From Candidatus Saccharimonadota bacterium (lineage in GTDB: Bacteria > Patescibacteriota > Saccharimonadia > Saccharimonadales > Saccharimonadaceae), in contig JAKSSX010000005.1 in assembly GCA_024402895.1 (NCBI GenBank), positions 1 to 48,550 on the forward strand: DNA of 48,550 nt. The letters are read 5' to 3'. The translations under genes and the position numbers were made by a program. Shown one piece after another: positions 1 to 7,717 of the stretch; position 1 is the stretch's first letter; each line of letters opens with the position of its first letter. Below the pieces are notes generated by a model that saw only the letters and a program-made list of their open reading frames with translations, did no database searches and was not told the origin of the DNA.

Positions 1-77
1 GGCGAAAAATCATGATCGATAGAAAAATCTTGGATGAATTTAAGGAGAGCGCGCTGCTTTTTGGTTGGGGTATTCAT
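1..77 (-). CDS. lexA: LexA-like repressor, N-terminal fragment (cut by window edge)
   Basis: A partial minus-strand reading frame starts at ATG 75-77 and runs off the left edge after about 25 codons. The visible peptide begins MNTPTKKQRALLKFIQDF, which has the register of the LexA winged-helix N-terminus (T-x-x-Q-x-x-x-L-x-F-I), the part that precedes the conserved P-S-x-R-E-I helix. LexA represses SOS genes and self-cleaves when bound to RecA filaments; the catalytic Ser/Lys half lies outside the window. The start is supported by a perfect TATAAT (84-89) that leaves exactly 6 nt before the ATG, so the mRNA is probably leaderless. The call rests on 25 residues, so another small winged-helix regulator is possible. 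Confidence 0.55.
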   Translation of the reverse strand, partial: MNTPTKKQRALLKFIQDFSIDHDFS

Positions 78-83
78 ATCTAT

Positions 84-89
84 ATTATA
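84..89 (-). promoter_or_regulatory. -10 box of the lexA-like gene (leaderless layout)
   Basis: On the minus strand this reads TATAAT, followed by 6 nt and then the ATG of the edge gene. Transcription would start at or next to the start codon. No convincing -35 was identified. Confidence 0.6.
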
Positions 90-98
90 GCGCACAAA

Positions 99-127
99 AA
101 AGATAGCCGTTTGAGGCGGCTATCTTT
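99..127 (-). terminator. Rho-independent terminator after the 68-aa gene
   Basis: A perfect 11-bp stem (99-109 with 117-127) with a 7-nt loop is followed on the minus strand by a run of T. It lies 26 bp past the stop of the 68-aa gene and just upstream of the lexA-like promoter, so it insulates the two. Confidence 0.85.
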
Positions 128-153
128 ATTCCTAAATAATCGACTTATCGCAA

Positions 154-360
154 TTATTTTTTGCGGGAGATGGTCAAGAAACCGTTGCGTGGGTTTTCGT
201 TGACTTCGCGGTCTTCTGGAAGGTCACATGGGGTACCCTTACCATTCTTCGCAACCTTGGTGAAGAAGTAAATAGTCTGTGGTTTGCCACCACGAAGAGT
301 TACCTCGGACTTGTGAAGATAGTATTTTACACCTTTGGAATTAGTATGTTCGTAAGCCAT
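154..360 (-). CDS. Small conserved-looking protein, 68 aa, function unknown
   Basis: A small soluble basic protein starting MAYEHTNSKGVKYYLH, with no signal peptide or membrane segment. The central stretch (K-S-E-V-T-L-R-G-G-K-P-Q) and the Lys/Arg-rich end suggest a compact beta-rich domain. I recognise it only as the type of short hypothetical protein common in Patescibacteria. A good Shine-Dalgarno (GGAGG, about 368-376 on the minus strand) precedes the ATG, a TATAAA-like -10 lies further upstream, and a strong terminator (99-127) follows. It is therefore a monocistronic, probably well-expressed gene. No function is assigned. Confidence 0.8.
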   Translation of the reverse strand: MAYEHTNSKGVKYYLHKSEVTLRGGKPQTIYFFTKVAKNGKGTPCDLPEDREVNENPRNGFLTISRKK

Positions 361-432
361 TTTAGACTTTCCTCCGTTAGTTGATTTATACCCTTATCTT
401 ATGACCCCTATAATGTAGTGTCAAGAGGAAAA

Positions 433-1146
433 TTACTTTTTTCTAGGGTGATTCATAAAGATAAGCGCAATTCGGAGGAAAATAGCGATAATTAAGCGTA
501 CAACAAGGATGAGCGCCAAGATAACCATAATCAGAATAATAATGCCCGAGCCGCATGGATACCAGTATGGCGAGGAGTACTCGTAGCGAAATAATTCGGT
601 AGATGGGAGCACAGCGGCGCCGTAGGCGTCCATGGTGGAGATTTCTGGATACTTAGCTAGCTCGTCCTGATAACACTTAATATAGAGCGCATTAAAGCCC
701 CAGCCGTTTTTGCGACTTTTAGCATCACAGATTTCCGCAACTTTCTTGTAGACGTTGCCGTACTGATTGGATGAGTTCTTATCGATTTCGGCTTTTGCCT
801 TTGCGATCGCCTCGTTCGCCTTGCGAAGATACTGATTCTCTAGATAGAATGGGCCGGTACCGAAAGTAATAATCTCTAGGCCATTCTGCTGAACAGTATT
901 GAAAACAATGTGCTTCAGAGTGAAAGATTGGAGTTCTCTAAGAGAAGTCGCGAGCTTGTCTTCATTGCCCTCTTTATCTGCTGCCATTACGGCATCACGG
1001 AGGTTTGTCATTTCAATATGATCGTAGCGCAAAAGAGTAGCCGCCCAAAAACCGAGCAGCACCAAAATTAGCGCAATCTTCCAACTGGATAGCCGGAAAA
1101 TCTTAGCTAAAGTCTGTCTTAACTTGTTCTTAGACAGTCCACCCAT
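433..1146 (-). CDS. Membrane protein with two hydrophobic segments, 237 aa, unknown function
   Basis: Residues about 22-40 form one transmembrane helix (WKIALILVLLGFWAATLL) and residues about 200-230 form a long, very hydrophobic stretch near the C-terminus. Between them is a hydrophilic, partly helical region of about 160 residues with two Cys (in EICDAKS and IKCYQDE) and a YWYPCGSG segment before the last helix. This suggests an exported loop between two membrane anchors. I recognise no family. The start ATG is only 19 bp from the divergent start of the murC-like gene, and their -10 boxes overlap. A minus-strand TATAAT at 1158-1163 would leave a leader of about 4 nt. Confidence 0.75.
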   Translation of the reverse strand: MGGLSKNKLRQTLAKIFRLSSWKIALILVLLGFWAATLLRYDHIEMTNLRDAVMAADKEGNEDKLATSLRELQSFTLKHIVFNTVQQNGLEIITFGTGPFYLENQYLRKANEAIAKAKAEIDKNSSNQYGNVYKKVAEICDAKSRKNGWGFNALYIKCYQDELAKYPEISTMDAYGAAVLPSTELFRYEYSSPYWYPCGSGIIILIMVILALILVVRLIIAIFLRIALIFMNHPRKK

Positions 1147-1153
1147 AATATAT

Positions 1154-1163
1154 TATGATTATA
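1154..1163. promoter_or_regulatory. Overlapping divergent -10 boxes
   Basis: On the plus strand, TATGAT (1154-1159) sits 6 nt before the murC-like ATG at 1166. On the minus strand, TATAAT (1158-1163) sits 11 nt before the ATG of the 237-aa gene at 1146. The two hexamers share two bases, so polymerase cannot occupy both at once. Confidence 0.6.
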
Positions 1164-1165
1164 TC

Positions 1166-2386
1166 ATGAGTAAGATTTATTTTTCTGGTATTAATGGCGT
1201 TGGAATTAGCCCGCTAGCCGAAATCGCACAAGACATGGGCGAGGAAGTTTGCGGCTCCGATATGCGCCGTGGCGAATTGGCGCCAGAGCTCGAAAAACGT
1301 GGAATTGAAGTTTTCTACGGCGAGCAGGATGGCGAGTTTTTGAAGAAAAAAATCGCTGAAGGCGTAGATTGGTTTGTTTATACTTCCGCACTTCGCCCTG
1401 ATCATCCAGAGTTATTAGCCGCACGCGAGGCCGGCATTCGTGTCACTAAGCGCGACGAGTGGCTAAATGAGTTCTTAAATAAATACGATTTAAAGATGCT
1501 TGCAGTTGCTGGTACGCATGGTAAGACTACGACTACTTCGATGCTTATTTGGGCTTTCCATGAGCTTGGCATGCCGCTAAATTACGCTGTTGGCGCTAGC
1601 CTTCCATGGGGCGCTCGTAGCAATTTTGATCCAAATTCTCAGTATTTTGCCTATGAGTGCGACGAGTTTGACCGCAACTTCTTAGCATTCCATCCTTATG
1701 TCGCTTCAATTGTTTCTGTCGACTATGATCACGCCGATATTTACCCTACCGTCGAGGATTATCAGGCCGCATTTGCTCAGTTTGAGAGCCAATCTGAGAT
1801 TGTTGTAAAAAATACAACAATCGACGAGAGAATTACTCTTCCTGGCGAGTTGCGCCGTAAAGACGCTTCGGTCGTTCTTGAAACCATGCGCCATCTCTGC
1901 GATGCGAGCGACGAAGAGTTGATTGATATTCTTAATCGCTTCCCTGGCGCCGAGCGTCGTTTTGAGGAAGTTTCCCAACACGTTTACACCGATTACGGCC
2001 ATCATCCAGAAGAAATCAAAGCAACCGTCCAGATGGCAGCCGAGCTTCGTGAGCGTGGCAACTTTAAGGGCTTCGCAATGGTTTACGAACCGCTTCAGAA
2101 CCGTCGCCAATATGAATGTCGCAAAGATTACGGCGATGTCTTTATTGGTGTCGATAAATTGTTCTGGGTTCCTTCATTCTTACTACGCGAAGATCCAGAT
2201 CAGCCAGTTTTGACGCCAGAGGATTTGATTCCTTACATGAATAATCCCGAAATCGCTGAACCTGCAGAACTTAATGAAGAATTGTCTCAAAAATTACACC
2301 AGCTTCGTGAAGATGGTTGGATGATTTTGATGGAAGCCGGCGGCGCGACCGGCGACGAATGGATTCGCGAAGTATTTAAAGATTAG
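1166..2386 (+). CDS. murC: Mur ligase, UDP-N-acetylmuramate--L-alanine ligase-like (MurC), compact form
   Basis: This 406-aa protein has the Mur ligase order. A Rossmann N-domain begins MSKIYFSGINGVG and contains V-C-G-S-D. The ATP-binding P-loop is A-G-T-H-G-K-T-T-T-T (residues about 114-123), followed by a central domain with E-C-D-E-F-D and D-Y-D-H, and a C-domain with R-R-F-E-E-V and Y-G-H-H-P-E-E-I-K. The last two motifs match MurC/Mpl, so the likely reaction adds L-Ala to UDP-MurNAc in peptidoglycan synthesis. It is shorter than usual (typically about 450-490 aa) and lacks the classic GGxxMSG glycine loop and part of the central domain. I chose ATG 1166 rather than 1124 because homology begins at MSKIYF and a TATGAT lies 6 nt upstream. 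Mpl is a less likely alternative. Confidence 0.82.
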   Translation: MSKIYFSGINGVGISPLAEIAQDMGEEVCGSDMRRGELAPELEKRGIEVFYGEQDGEFLKKKIAEGVDWFVYTSALRPDHPELLAAREAGIRVTKRDEWLNEFLNKYDLKMLAVAGTHGKTTTTSMLIWAFHELGMPLNYAVGASLPWGARSNFDPNSQYFAYECDEFDRNFLAFHPYVASIVSVDYDHADIYPTVEDYQAAFAQFESQSEIVVKNTTIDERITLPGELRRKDASVVLETMRHLCDASDEELIDILNRFPGAERRFEEVSQHVYTDYGHHPEEIKATVQMAAELRERGNFKGFAMVYEPLQNRRQYECRKDYGDVFIGVDKLFWVPSFLLREDPDQPVLTPEDLIPYMNNPEIAEPAELNEELSQKLHQLREDGWMILMEAGGATGDEWIREVFKD

Positions 2387-2739
2387 TCTTCGTTTTCTTC
2401 AACGGAGATATCAAGACTATCGTCACCAAGAGCCTCTGATGAGAAACTGTCGGAGGCTTTTTCGATGCGGTCGACGACCTTGTCAAACTCGCTCAAATAT
2501 TCATCAATAACGGACTCAGAAATCTCACCCTCATTTGAGAAGTTTTCTTTCTGGTTATCTTCTTCGTTGTGCTTTTCGCCTTCAGAAATGTAGCCTGGGC
2601 GTGAACGATCGAGATAAATGTCACCAGTAGAGCGATAAATCTGCAAGCTGGCAGCAGTAGAAATAATAGCAATAACAGTTGCGCTAAGACCTAATAGAAT
2701 TAGGTTGCGACCGCCTTTTATTTGTTTGTCTTCGTTCAT
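2383..2739 (-). CDS. Single-pass membrane protein, 118 aa, unknown
   Basis: One transmembrane helix (residues about 12-33, NLILLGLSATVIAIISTAAS) is followed by a strongly acidic extracytoplasmic or cytoplasmic tail rich in Glu, Asp and Ser. The gene starts inside the stop codon of the 168-aa secreted protein (ATGA at 2736-2739), so the two are translationally coupled and probably work together. Its end overlaps the convergent murC-like gene by 4 bp. I recognise no domain. Confidence 0.72.
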   Translation of the reverse strand: MNEDKQIKGGRNLILLGLSATVIAIISTAASLQIYRSTGDIYLDRSRPGYISEGEKHNEEDNQKENFSNEGEISESVIDEYLSEFDKVVDRIEKASDSFSSEALGDDSLDISVEENED

Positions 2740-3242
2740 TTCTTTAGCCCTTCCTTGAGACTCTCGAGAGATTGGCGATGTTCTTTAACGATATTACTTA
2801 GACGCTTCATGCTGCTGTCGACATCTTTGCGTTTTTTGCGAACAGTATTGAGCTGATTATAGAATTTCTGTGGCTCATTTTTGCAGTCGACGCTAATAAG
2901 CGTTTCTAGTTCCTGAGAATAGCCAATGTAATCGTCTTTAAAACGATCGCGCTCAGACATAAAAGTAGTCTGCTGCTCCGCTAGCTCTGCGCTTGCCATG
3001 CCATTTTTGACGAGGCGAAGATTTAGATTCATCATGAGATTCGTAGCGATAGATTCATACTGAGCGCCAAGATGTACGCGATTGCGCGCGTCGTCTTTCT
3101 GAATGCGCTTGAGTTGAAGCTTAATGCTGGAGCAGTTAGAAGAAATAAGGCCCATCTGCTCTTCGCTTAAAGTCTTGGCAGAGACGGGATTAACCGCCGC
3201 AGCGACAAGAACAATAGCGATGAGAAGAGAGGCCTTTTTCAT
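2736..3242 (-). CDS. Secreted helical protein, 168 aa, unknown
   Basis: The N-terminus MKKASLLIAIVLVAAAVNPVSA is a clear Sec signal peptide with an A-x-A cleavage site near residue 22. The mature part is hydrophilic and mostly helical with heptad-like stretches (for example L-K-R-I-Q-K-D and K-R-L-S-N-I-V-K), suggesting a periplasmic coiled coil. It has two Cys (in SSNCSS and VDCKNE). I placed the start at 3242 because the signal peptide begins there and TATAAT (3249-3254 on the minus strand) lies exactly 6 nt before the ATG. This promoter is upstream of the aspS stop codon and so partly independent of aspS. It ends in TGA inside an ATGA overlap with the 118-aa membrane protein. Confidence 0.75.
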   Translation of the reverse strand: MKKASLLIAIVLVAAAVNPVSAKTLSEEQMGLISSNCSSIKLQLKRIQKDDARNRVHLGAQYESIATNLMMNLNLRLVKNGMASAELAEQQTTFMSERDRFKDDYIGYSQELETLISVDCKNEPQKFYNQLNTVRKKRKDVDSSMKRLSNIVKEHRQSLESLKEGLKK

Positions 3243-3256
3243 ATAGCTATTATATA

Positions 3257-5023
3257 TTATTCTTCGTCTTCCGGGATGATTTGAAGATGGCAATCGGTAA
3301 TCTGATATTCGTCGACTACGGATGGAGCGTTCATCATGAGATCTACGCCGGAACCGTTCTTCGGGAAGGCGACGATATCGCGAATATTCTCGGTGTTTTC
3401 GAGAACCATGAAAATACGATCAACACCGTAAGCACAGCCAGCGTGTGGAGGTGCACCAAACTTAAATGCGTTTAGCATGCCACCGAAGCGAGCTTCAACA
3501 TATTCTTTATCATAACCAAGAATATTGAAGACCTTGTACATGATTTCTGGGTTATGGTTGCGAACTGCACCAGAACAAATCTCGTAGCCGTTCATGACCA
3601 TATCGTACTGATCTGCGACGATTGCGAGCTTTTCTTCATCGGTCTTTGCGTTTTCGAGCGCTTCCATACCGCCCTTTGGCATAGAGAATGGGTTATGGCC
3701 AAAGTCGAGCTTGTTTGCGCCCTCATCCCACTCGTAGAATGGGAAATCGACGATCCAGCAAAGTGCAACTTCGTCTGGGTTCTTTAGATTGAAGTGATCT
3801 GCAAATGCAATGCGGAGCTGACCGAGAACTTTGTTTACCTTCGCGCGAGTATCTGCACCAAAGAATACAGCGTCACCAGCCTGCGCACCGGTTTTCTTGG
3901 TGATAGCTTCAAGTTCCGCTTCGCTCATGAACTTCGCGATTGGAGACTTGATACCTTCTGGAGTGTAAGTGAGATATGCGAGACCGCCAGCACCAAGCTT
4001 GCGAGCCTTTTCAGTGAAGTTGTCAATCTGAGAACGACTAAGTTCTGCACCGCCCTTTACGCAGATAGCCTTTACACATTCTGCCTTTGCGAAGACTGCG
4101 AACTGAGTATCTTTCAAATCTTCAGTGAGGTCGATAAGTTCCATGCCGTAGCGTAGATCTGGCTTATCAACACCGTATTTTTCCATAGCTTCCTGATATG
4201 GGATGCGTGGGATTTCTTCGTTGAGAAGTTTCTTACCACCAAAATCTTTGACGAGACCCTTTACGAGTGGTTCCATTTCCTGACGAACAGTTTCACCATC
4301 CTCTACGAAGGACATTTCACAGTCGAGCTGATAGAACTCGCCATAAAGACGGTCTGCACGTGGATCCTCATCGCGGAAACATGCAGCGAGCTGATAGTAG
4401 CGAGGAACGCCACCAACCATGAGAAGCTGCTTGAACTGCTGTGGAGCCTGTGGCAATGCGTAGAACTGACCTGGGCGAAGGCGGGATGGAATAATAAAGT
4501 CGCGTGCGCCTTCTGGAGAAGAGTTTGCGAGAATTGGAGTCGTAACCTCAACAAACTCATGCTCATGCATGTAGTTACGCATGAAGCGATAGTACTCGGA
4601 GCGGCGAGCAAGACGTGCCTGCATGCTTGGACGGCGAAGATCGAGATAACGATACTTTAGGCGAAGTTCCTCACCAGTTTCTACACCTTCATCATGAGTA
4701 GAAACAGGAAGAGCCTCGGAGCGGTTGAGGAGTTCGAGAGATTCTACGACAACCTCGATGTTGCCGGTAGGAATATTTGGGTTCTCAAGACCTTCACCGC
4801 GTTCGCGAACAGTACCTTCTGCGCGAATAACATACTCGTCACGAAGATGCTCTGCGAGCTCGAAAGCATCTTTAGTCTGTGGGTCGATAACAAGCTGAAT
4901 AACGCCAGTGTGATCGCGAAGGTCGATAAAAATGAGACCACCATGATCGCGACGGGAATTAACCCAGCCGGCCAATTGAATTTTTCCAGATTTGACAGTT
5001 AGATCTTTTGCTAGGGACCTCAT
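3257..5023 (-). CDS. aspS: Aspartyl-tRNA synthetase, bacterial type
   Basis: A class II synthetase of 588 aa. It has an N-terminal OB anticodon-binding domain (with GWVNSRRDHGGLIFIDLRD) and class II motif 2 beginning F-R-D-E-D-P-R-A-D-R. A GAD-like insertion lies in the middle (residues about 290-420). The ending is typical: P-P-H-A-G-C-A-Y-G-V-D-R (motif 3). It charges tRNA-Asp, and may also charge tRNA-Asn if the organism uses the transamidation route; the sequence alone does not decide this. Motif 2 reads R-A-D-R-L-Y-G-E-F-Y-Q rather than the common R-A-D-R-Q-P-E-F-T-Q, one residue longer. I chose ATG 5023 (MRSLAK) because GGAG lies 6 nt upstream; an in-frame ATG at 5035 is the alternative. 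A -10 TATAAT lies at 5063-5068. Confidence 0.96.
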   Translation of the reverse strand: MRSLAKDLTVKSGKIQLAGWVNSRRDHGGLIFIDLRDHTGVIQLVIDPQTKDAFELAEHLRDEYVIRAEGTVRERGEGLENPNIPTGNIEVVVESLELLNRSEALPVSTHDEGVETGEELRLKYRYLDLRRPSMQARLARRSEYYRFMRNYMHEHEFVEVTTPILANSSPEGARDFIIPSRLRPGQFYALPQAPQQFKQLLMVGGVPRYYQLAACFRDEDPRADRLYGEFYQLDCEMSFVEDGETVRQEMEPLVKGLVKDFGGKKLLNEEIPRIPYQEAMEKYGVDKPDLRYGMELIDLTEDLKDTQFAVFAKAECVKAICVKGGAELSRSQIDNFTEKARKLGAGGLAYLTYTPEGIKSPIAKFMSEAELEAITKKTGAQAGDAVFFGADTRAKVNKVLGQLRIAFADHFNLKNPDEVALCWIVDFPFYEWDEGANKLDFGHNPFSMPKGGMEALENAKTDEEKLAIVADQYDMVMNGYEICSGAVRNHNPEIMYKVFNILGYDKEYVEARFGGMLNAFKFGAPPHAGCAYGVDRIFMVLENTENIRDIVAFPKNGSGVDLMMNAPSVVDEYQITDCHLQIIPEDEE

Positions 5024-5062
5024 TTTTGACTCCATTAAAAATAATATTGTTTACAGAGATAT

Positions 5063-5068
5063 ATTATA
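5063..5068 (-). promoter_or_regulatory. -10 box of aspS
   Basis: On the minus strand this reads TATAAT. It predicts a leader of about 33 nt that carries the GGAG ribosome-binding site before ATG 5023, in contrast to the leaderless neighbours. Confidence 0.5.
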
Positions 5069-5081
5069 TCATAATTCTCTC

Positions 5082-5513
5082 TTAACGGAAACGGCGTGAC
5101 TCGCGGTCAAGATCGCGATTCTTAATCGTTTGACGTTTGTCGAATTTTTTCTTACCTTCACCAATAGCAATAATGAGCTTGATGTGGCGTTTTAGAGGTA
5201 GAAGTTCAACCGGAACGATAGTATTGCCCTGCTGCTTTGCGCGATCAAGACCTTCGATTTGCTTCTTGGTTGCGAGAAGTTTAATATCTTGCTCGGTTTC
5301 CGTGCCTAGAGTAAGGCCAAGCAAATATAACTCGCCGCGGCGAAGCGTAACGTAAGTACCTTTTAGCTGAGCGTGGCGGTCGCGAATTAAGCGAACTTGC
5401 GGGCCGCTCAAAACCATGCCGACTTCGAGTTTATCGGATAGATTATAGTCATAATGCGCGCGACGGTTTACAACCTTCTGCGCCTTGTTGGCTGGTTTTT
5501 TAGTTTTTGACAT
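5082..5513 (-). CDS. smpB: SsrA-binding protein SmpB
   Basis: This 143-aa protein has the SmpB signatures: R-R-A-H-Y-D-Y near the N-terminus, G-P-Q-V-R-L-I-R-D-R-H-A-Q-L, G-L-T-L-G-T-E-T, the L-L-P-L-K-R-H-I-K-L core and a basic K-K-x-x-D-K-R-x-T-I-K-x-R-D tail. SmpB binds tmRNA and takes it to stalled ribosomes for trans-translation. The usual A-Y-I-x-x-G-E-A motif is altered to GTYVTLRRGELYLLG. The start at 5513 is set by TATAAT (5520-5525, minus strand), exactly 6 nt before the ATG and directly abutting the stop of the upstream glycosyltransferase, so it should be leaderless. No tmRNA gene was seen in the window. Confidence 0.95.
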   Translation of the reverse strand: MSKTKKPANKAQKVVNRRAHYDYNLSDKLEVGMVLSGPQVRLIRDRHAQLKGTYVTLRRGELYLLGLTLGTETEQDIKLLATKKQIEGLDRAKQQGNTIVPVELLPLKRHIKLIIAIGEGKKKFDKRQTIKNRDLDRESRRFR

Positions 5514-5525
5514 ATTCTTATTATA

Positions 5526-6290
5526 CTACGGCAACTCTTTGCGAATCTTACGCTCGAGTTTGCGATTATAATTACGTTCTAATTTTGCGAAAACTTTTGG
5601 ACCGAGTATGCGATAAGCGCCACGAACACCCGTGTTTTTCATAGCTTCGACGCGCGTATGCCAAGTGGATGCGTAGTGATGAAAGCCGATAGTCTTTTTC
5701 GTGCTTTCGTCTTTGCCGGTCATGTAATGTTTTGGGCTGAAATATTCGCGCGAAAAAACTGCAAATTCGTCTTTGCCATAAACGCGAGTTTTTCCGTCGA
5801 GTTCGAGTGGCCAGAAATCTTTAGCGTAAACGGATGGACTATGAACGGTTTTTAGGAAAGTGTCGGTCGTGATTTTTTGCTTCGGGTCAGCAAGCTCGTA
5901 ACGCTTTAGAATTTTGCCAATCCATGGAGATTTTTTGCATGCGCCGAAAGCCGCCGTCGTAAACCAAAAGTTCGATTCCCAACCAGCAACCGCATCATAT
6001 TTCGTGAGATTGTCGAGCGATTTTAGAAGCTCAACGTCGGTATCAAAGTAGAAGCCGCCTTCGGTATAGACTGCATACATGCGAATAATGTCCGCTGCGA
6101 GTGCCCAACGTTTTTCGTCGATTGCTTTTTTAACGAGTGGATATTTTTCGAGATCAATATCTTTCTCGGACCAACGTTTGATTTTGAAATCTGGGTTTAG
6201 TTTTTGCCAACCGTCGATATATTTTTGGTCCTGCTCAGGAATTGGCGCATTTCCGCACCAGACATAATGGATAATTTTCGGAATAGCCAC
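5526..6290 (-). CDS. Sugar glycosyltransferase of the GT32/OCH1-like (capsular polysaccharide) type
   Basis: The 254-aa protein opens M-A-I-P-K-I-I-H-Y-V-W-C-G, the typical start of the 'glycosyltransferase sugar-binding region containing DXD' family. The metal-binding motif F-D-T-D lies at residues 82-85 after Y-T-E-G-G-F, and A-A-D-I-I-R precedes it. Such enzymes transfer a hexose from a nucleotide sugar onto a polysaccharide or lipid acceptor at the cytoplasmic face. The start codon is GTG (6288-6290), overlapping the TAG stop of the GT4 gene by one base, with AAGGAG 5 nt upstream. The two transferases are therefore co-translated and probably act on the same glycolipid or capsule. Acceptor unknown. 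Confidence 0.85.
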   Translation of the reverse strand: MAIPKIIHYVWCGNAPIPEQDQKYIDGWQKLNPDFKIKRWSEKDIDLEKYPLVKKAIDEKRWALAADIIRMYAVYTEGGFYFDTDVELLKSLDNLTKYDAVAGWESNFWFTTAAFGACKKSPWIGKILKRYELADPKQKITTDTFLKTVHSPSVYAKDFWPLELDGKTRVYGKDEFAVFSREYFSPKHYMTGKDESTKKTIGFHHYASTWHTRVEAMKNTGVRGAYRILGPKVFAKLERNYNRKLERKIRKELP

Positions 6291-7558
6291 TAGAGCTCCT
6301 TTTCGCGATTGTCGAGAACGATGTTATAGATTTCTTCCATGCGAGTAAGCGTGTGACTAATGTCGTGTTTTGCGGCGCGCTTAATGCTTTCGTCAGACAT
6401 TTTTGCCTGGCGGTCTTTGTCGCTGAGGATTTTTACGAGGCTCTTTGCAACTTCGTCAGAATCGTCTGCCTGGCAGAGATAGCCATTTTTGTTGGTTTTG
6501 ACGAGCTCATGAATTGCGCCCGCATCAACAGCGACGCATGGAAGGCCACTTGCCATAGCTTCCATTAATACGATGCTCTGGGTTTCAGTCTTTGAAGTGA
6601 TTGCGAAGACGGTACCAGTGCGATAAAGCTGAGGAAGATTATCGCCAACCACGCGGCCGAGGAAATGAGCTTGGTCGGATAAACCAGCTTTTGCGATTTG
6701 CGCTTCGAGTTTTGGACGAGCCGTACCATCACCGACAACTACTAAGTGAGCGTCTGGGACTTTTTCGTGCGCCTTAATGTATGCATCCATGAGAACGTCG
6801 AGAGATTTTTCTGGGTCCACGCGGCCAACATAAAGGACAATTGGTTTATTCTTTGGAATGCCATATTCTTCGTAGATTTCTTTGTTTGCGCGGCCTTTCG
6901 CAAAGCGAGATAGATCGATGCCGTTACTGAGTGCTTCGACTGGAACCTTGAATGGTTTGCGCTTTTGTGGAATGAGGTCGGCAACTGCCTGCTCTGTTGG
7001 CATAGTCGCATATTCGCTGCGCTTCAAAAAGCTGACGAAGTATTTGTTCATCATTGAGTTGATTGGCTTCTTTGCGATATGAGGAAGCTTGAGTTGCTGC
7101 GTGAGGTTGTCTGGATAGGCGTGGTCGGTTGAAACTAGCGGGATGTCACGCTTCTTTGCGTAGCGGAAGACAGCTAGCGCAACTGGGCCAGGAGTCTGGT
7201 CGTGAATAATGTCTGGCTGGAAATCGTCGAGGATTTTCTTGATAGTTGAATAGCAATTTAGGCTGACATTAAGACCGTTTTTGTAGTAGATTTTTGGAAG
7301 TTTTACGCCTAGGAAATCTTTTGCTTCAGGAACTTTATTAATCTGGTCTGGATAGACGTGAATTTTCATGGATTTTAGGCGAACAACCGTAAAACCGTAT
7401 TCTTCGTCTTTTTCGATTTTGAATTCACCATCAATACTTGGCGCCAAAACCATAACTTTGTGACCGCGTTTTTTAAGGCCAGCAGCCAAATTGCGTGAGA
7501 AAACTGCTACGCCATTAATCATCGGGTAATAAATATCGGTAGAAATAACAATCTTCAT
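6290..7558 (-). CDS. GT4-family glycosyltransferase (diacylglycerol glucosyltransferase-like)
   Basis: A 422-aa GT-B fold protein. The N-domain begins MKIVISTDIYYPMINGVAVF and contains the G-V-A-V-F-S-R-N-L loop. The C-domain has V-L-Y-V-G-R-V-D-P-E-K-S-L, and the E-x7-E nucleotide-sugar motif is E-T-Q-S-I-V-L-M-E-A with G-L-P-C-V-A after it. The pattern resembles 1,2-diacylglycerol 3-glucosyltransferases and other membrane-surface GT4 enzymes that make glycolipids, but the acceptor cannot be read from the sequence. It leads a two-gene unit with the GT32 enzyme. A minus-strand TATAAT at 7567-7572 leaves 8 nt before the ATG, a near-leaderless start. Confidence 0.88.
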   Translation of the reverse strand: MKIVISTDIYYPMINGVAVFSRNLAAGLKKRGHKVMVLAPSIDGEFKIEKDEEYGFTVVRLKSMKIHVYPDQINKVPEAKDFLGVKLPKIYYKNGLNVSLNCYSTIKKILDDFQPDIIHDQTPGPVALAVFRYAKKRDIPLVSTDHAYPDNLTQQLKLPHIAKKPINSMMNKYFVSFLKRSEYATMPTEQAVADLIPQKRKPFKVPVEALSNGIDLSRFAKGRANKEIYEEYGIPKNKPIVLYVGRVDPEKSLDVLMDAYIKAHEKVPDAHLVVVGDGTARPKLEAQIAKAGLSDQAHFLGRVVGDNLPQLYRTGTVFAITSKTETQSIVLMEAMASGLPCVAVDAGAIHELVKTNKNGYLCQADDSDEVAKSLVKILSDKDRQAKMSDESIKRAAKHDISHTLTRMEEIYNIVLDNREKEL

Positions 7559-7604
7559 TTGCTTATATTATATCATCTTGTCGCTTTGGCGTTTTTGGGC
7601 TGCC

Positions 7605-7670
7605 AACTTATGAGGAATTTTCCATGCCCTATCCCTCATTTCTGAACTTATGAAAACCTAACGAACTTAT
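7605..7670 (+). repeat. Left imperfect inverted repeat (66 bp)
   Basis: This segment aligns without gaps to the reverse complement of 8057-8122, with roughly 70 percent identity by eye. Each arm holds three copies of the word AACTTA, with matching spacing of 40 and 19 bp. The inner half (7640-7670) is the best conserved. No target-site duplication was seen outside the arms. Confidence 0.75.
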
Positions 7671-7717
7671 TAATCAATAATGCGAGATTTTACGCGATTA
7701 AAGTCAGCATGATTATT

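Noticed and set aside
12..203. Plus-strand 63-aa frame at the left edge
   Set aside because: It runs through a perfect terminator stem (99-127), and the opposite strand carries the lexA-like start with a matching -10 box and the 68-aa gene.
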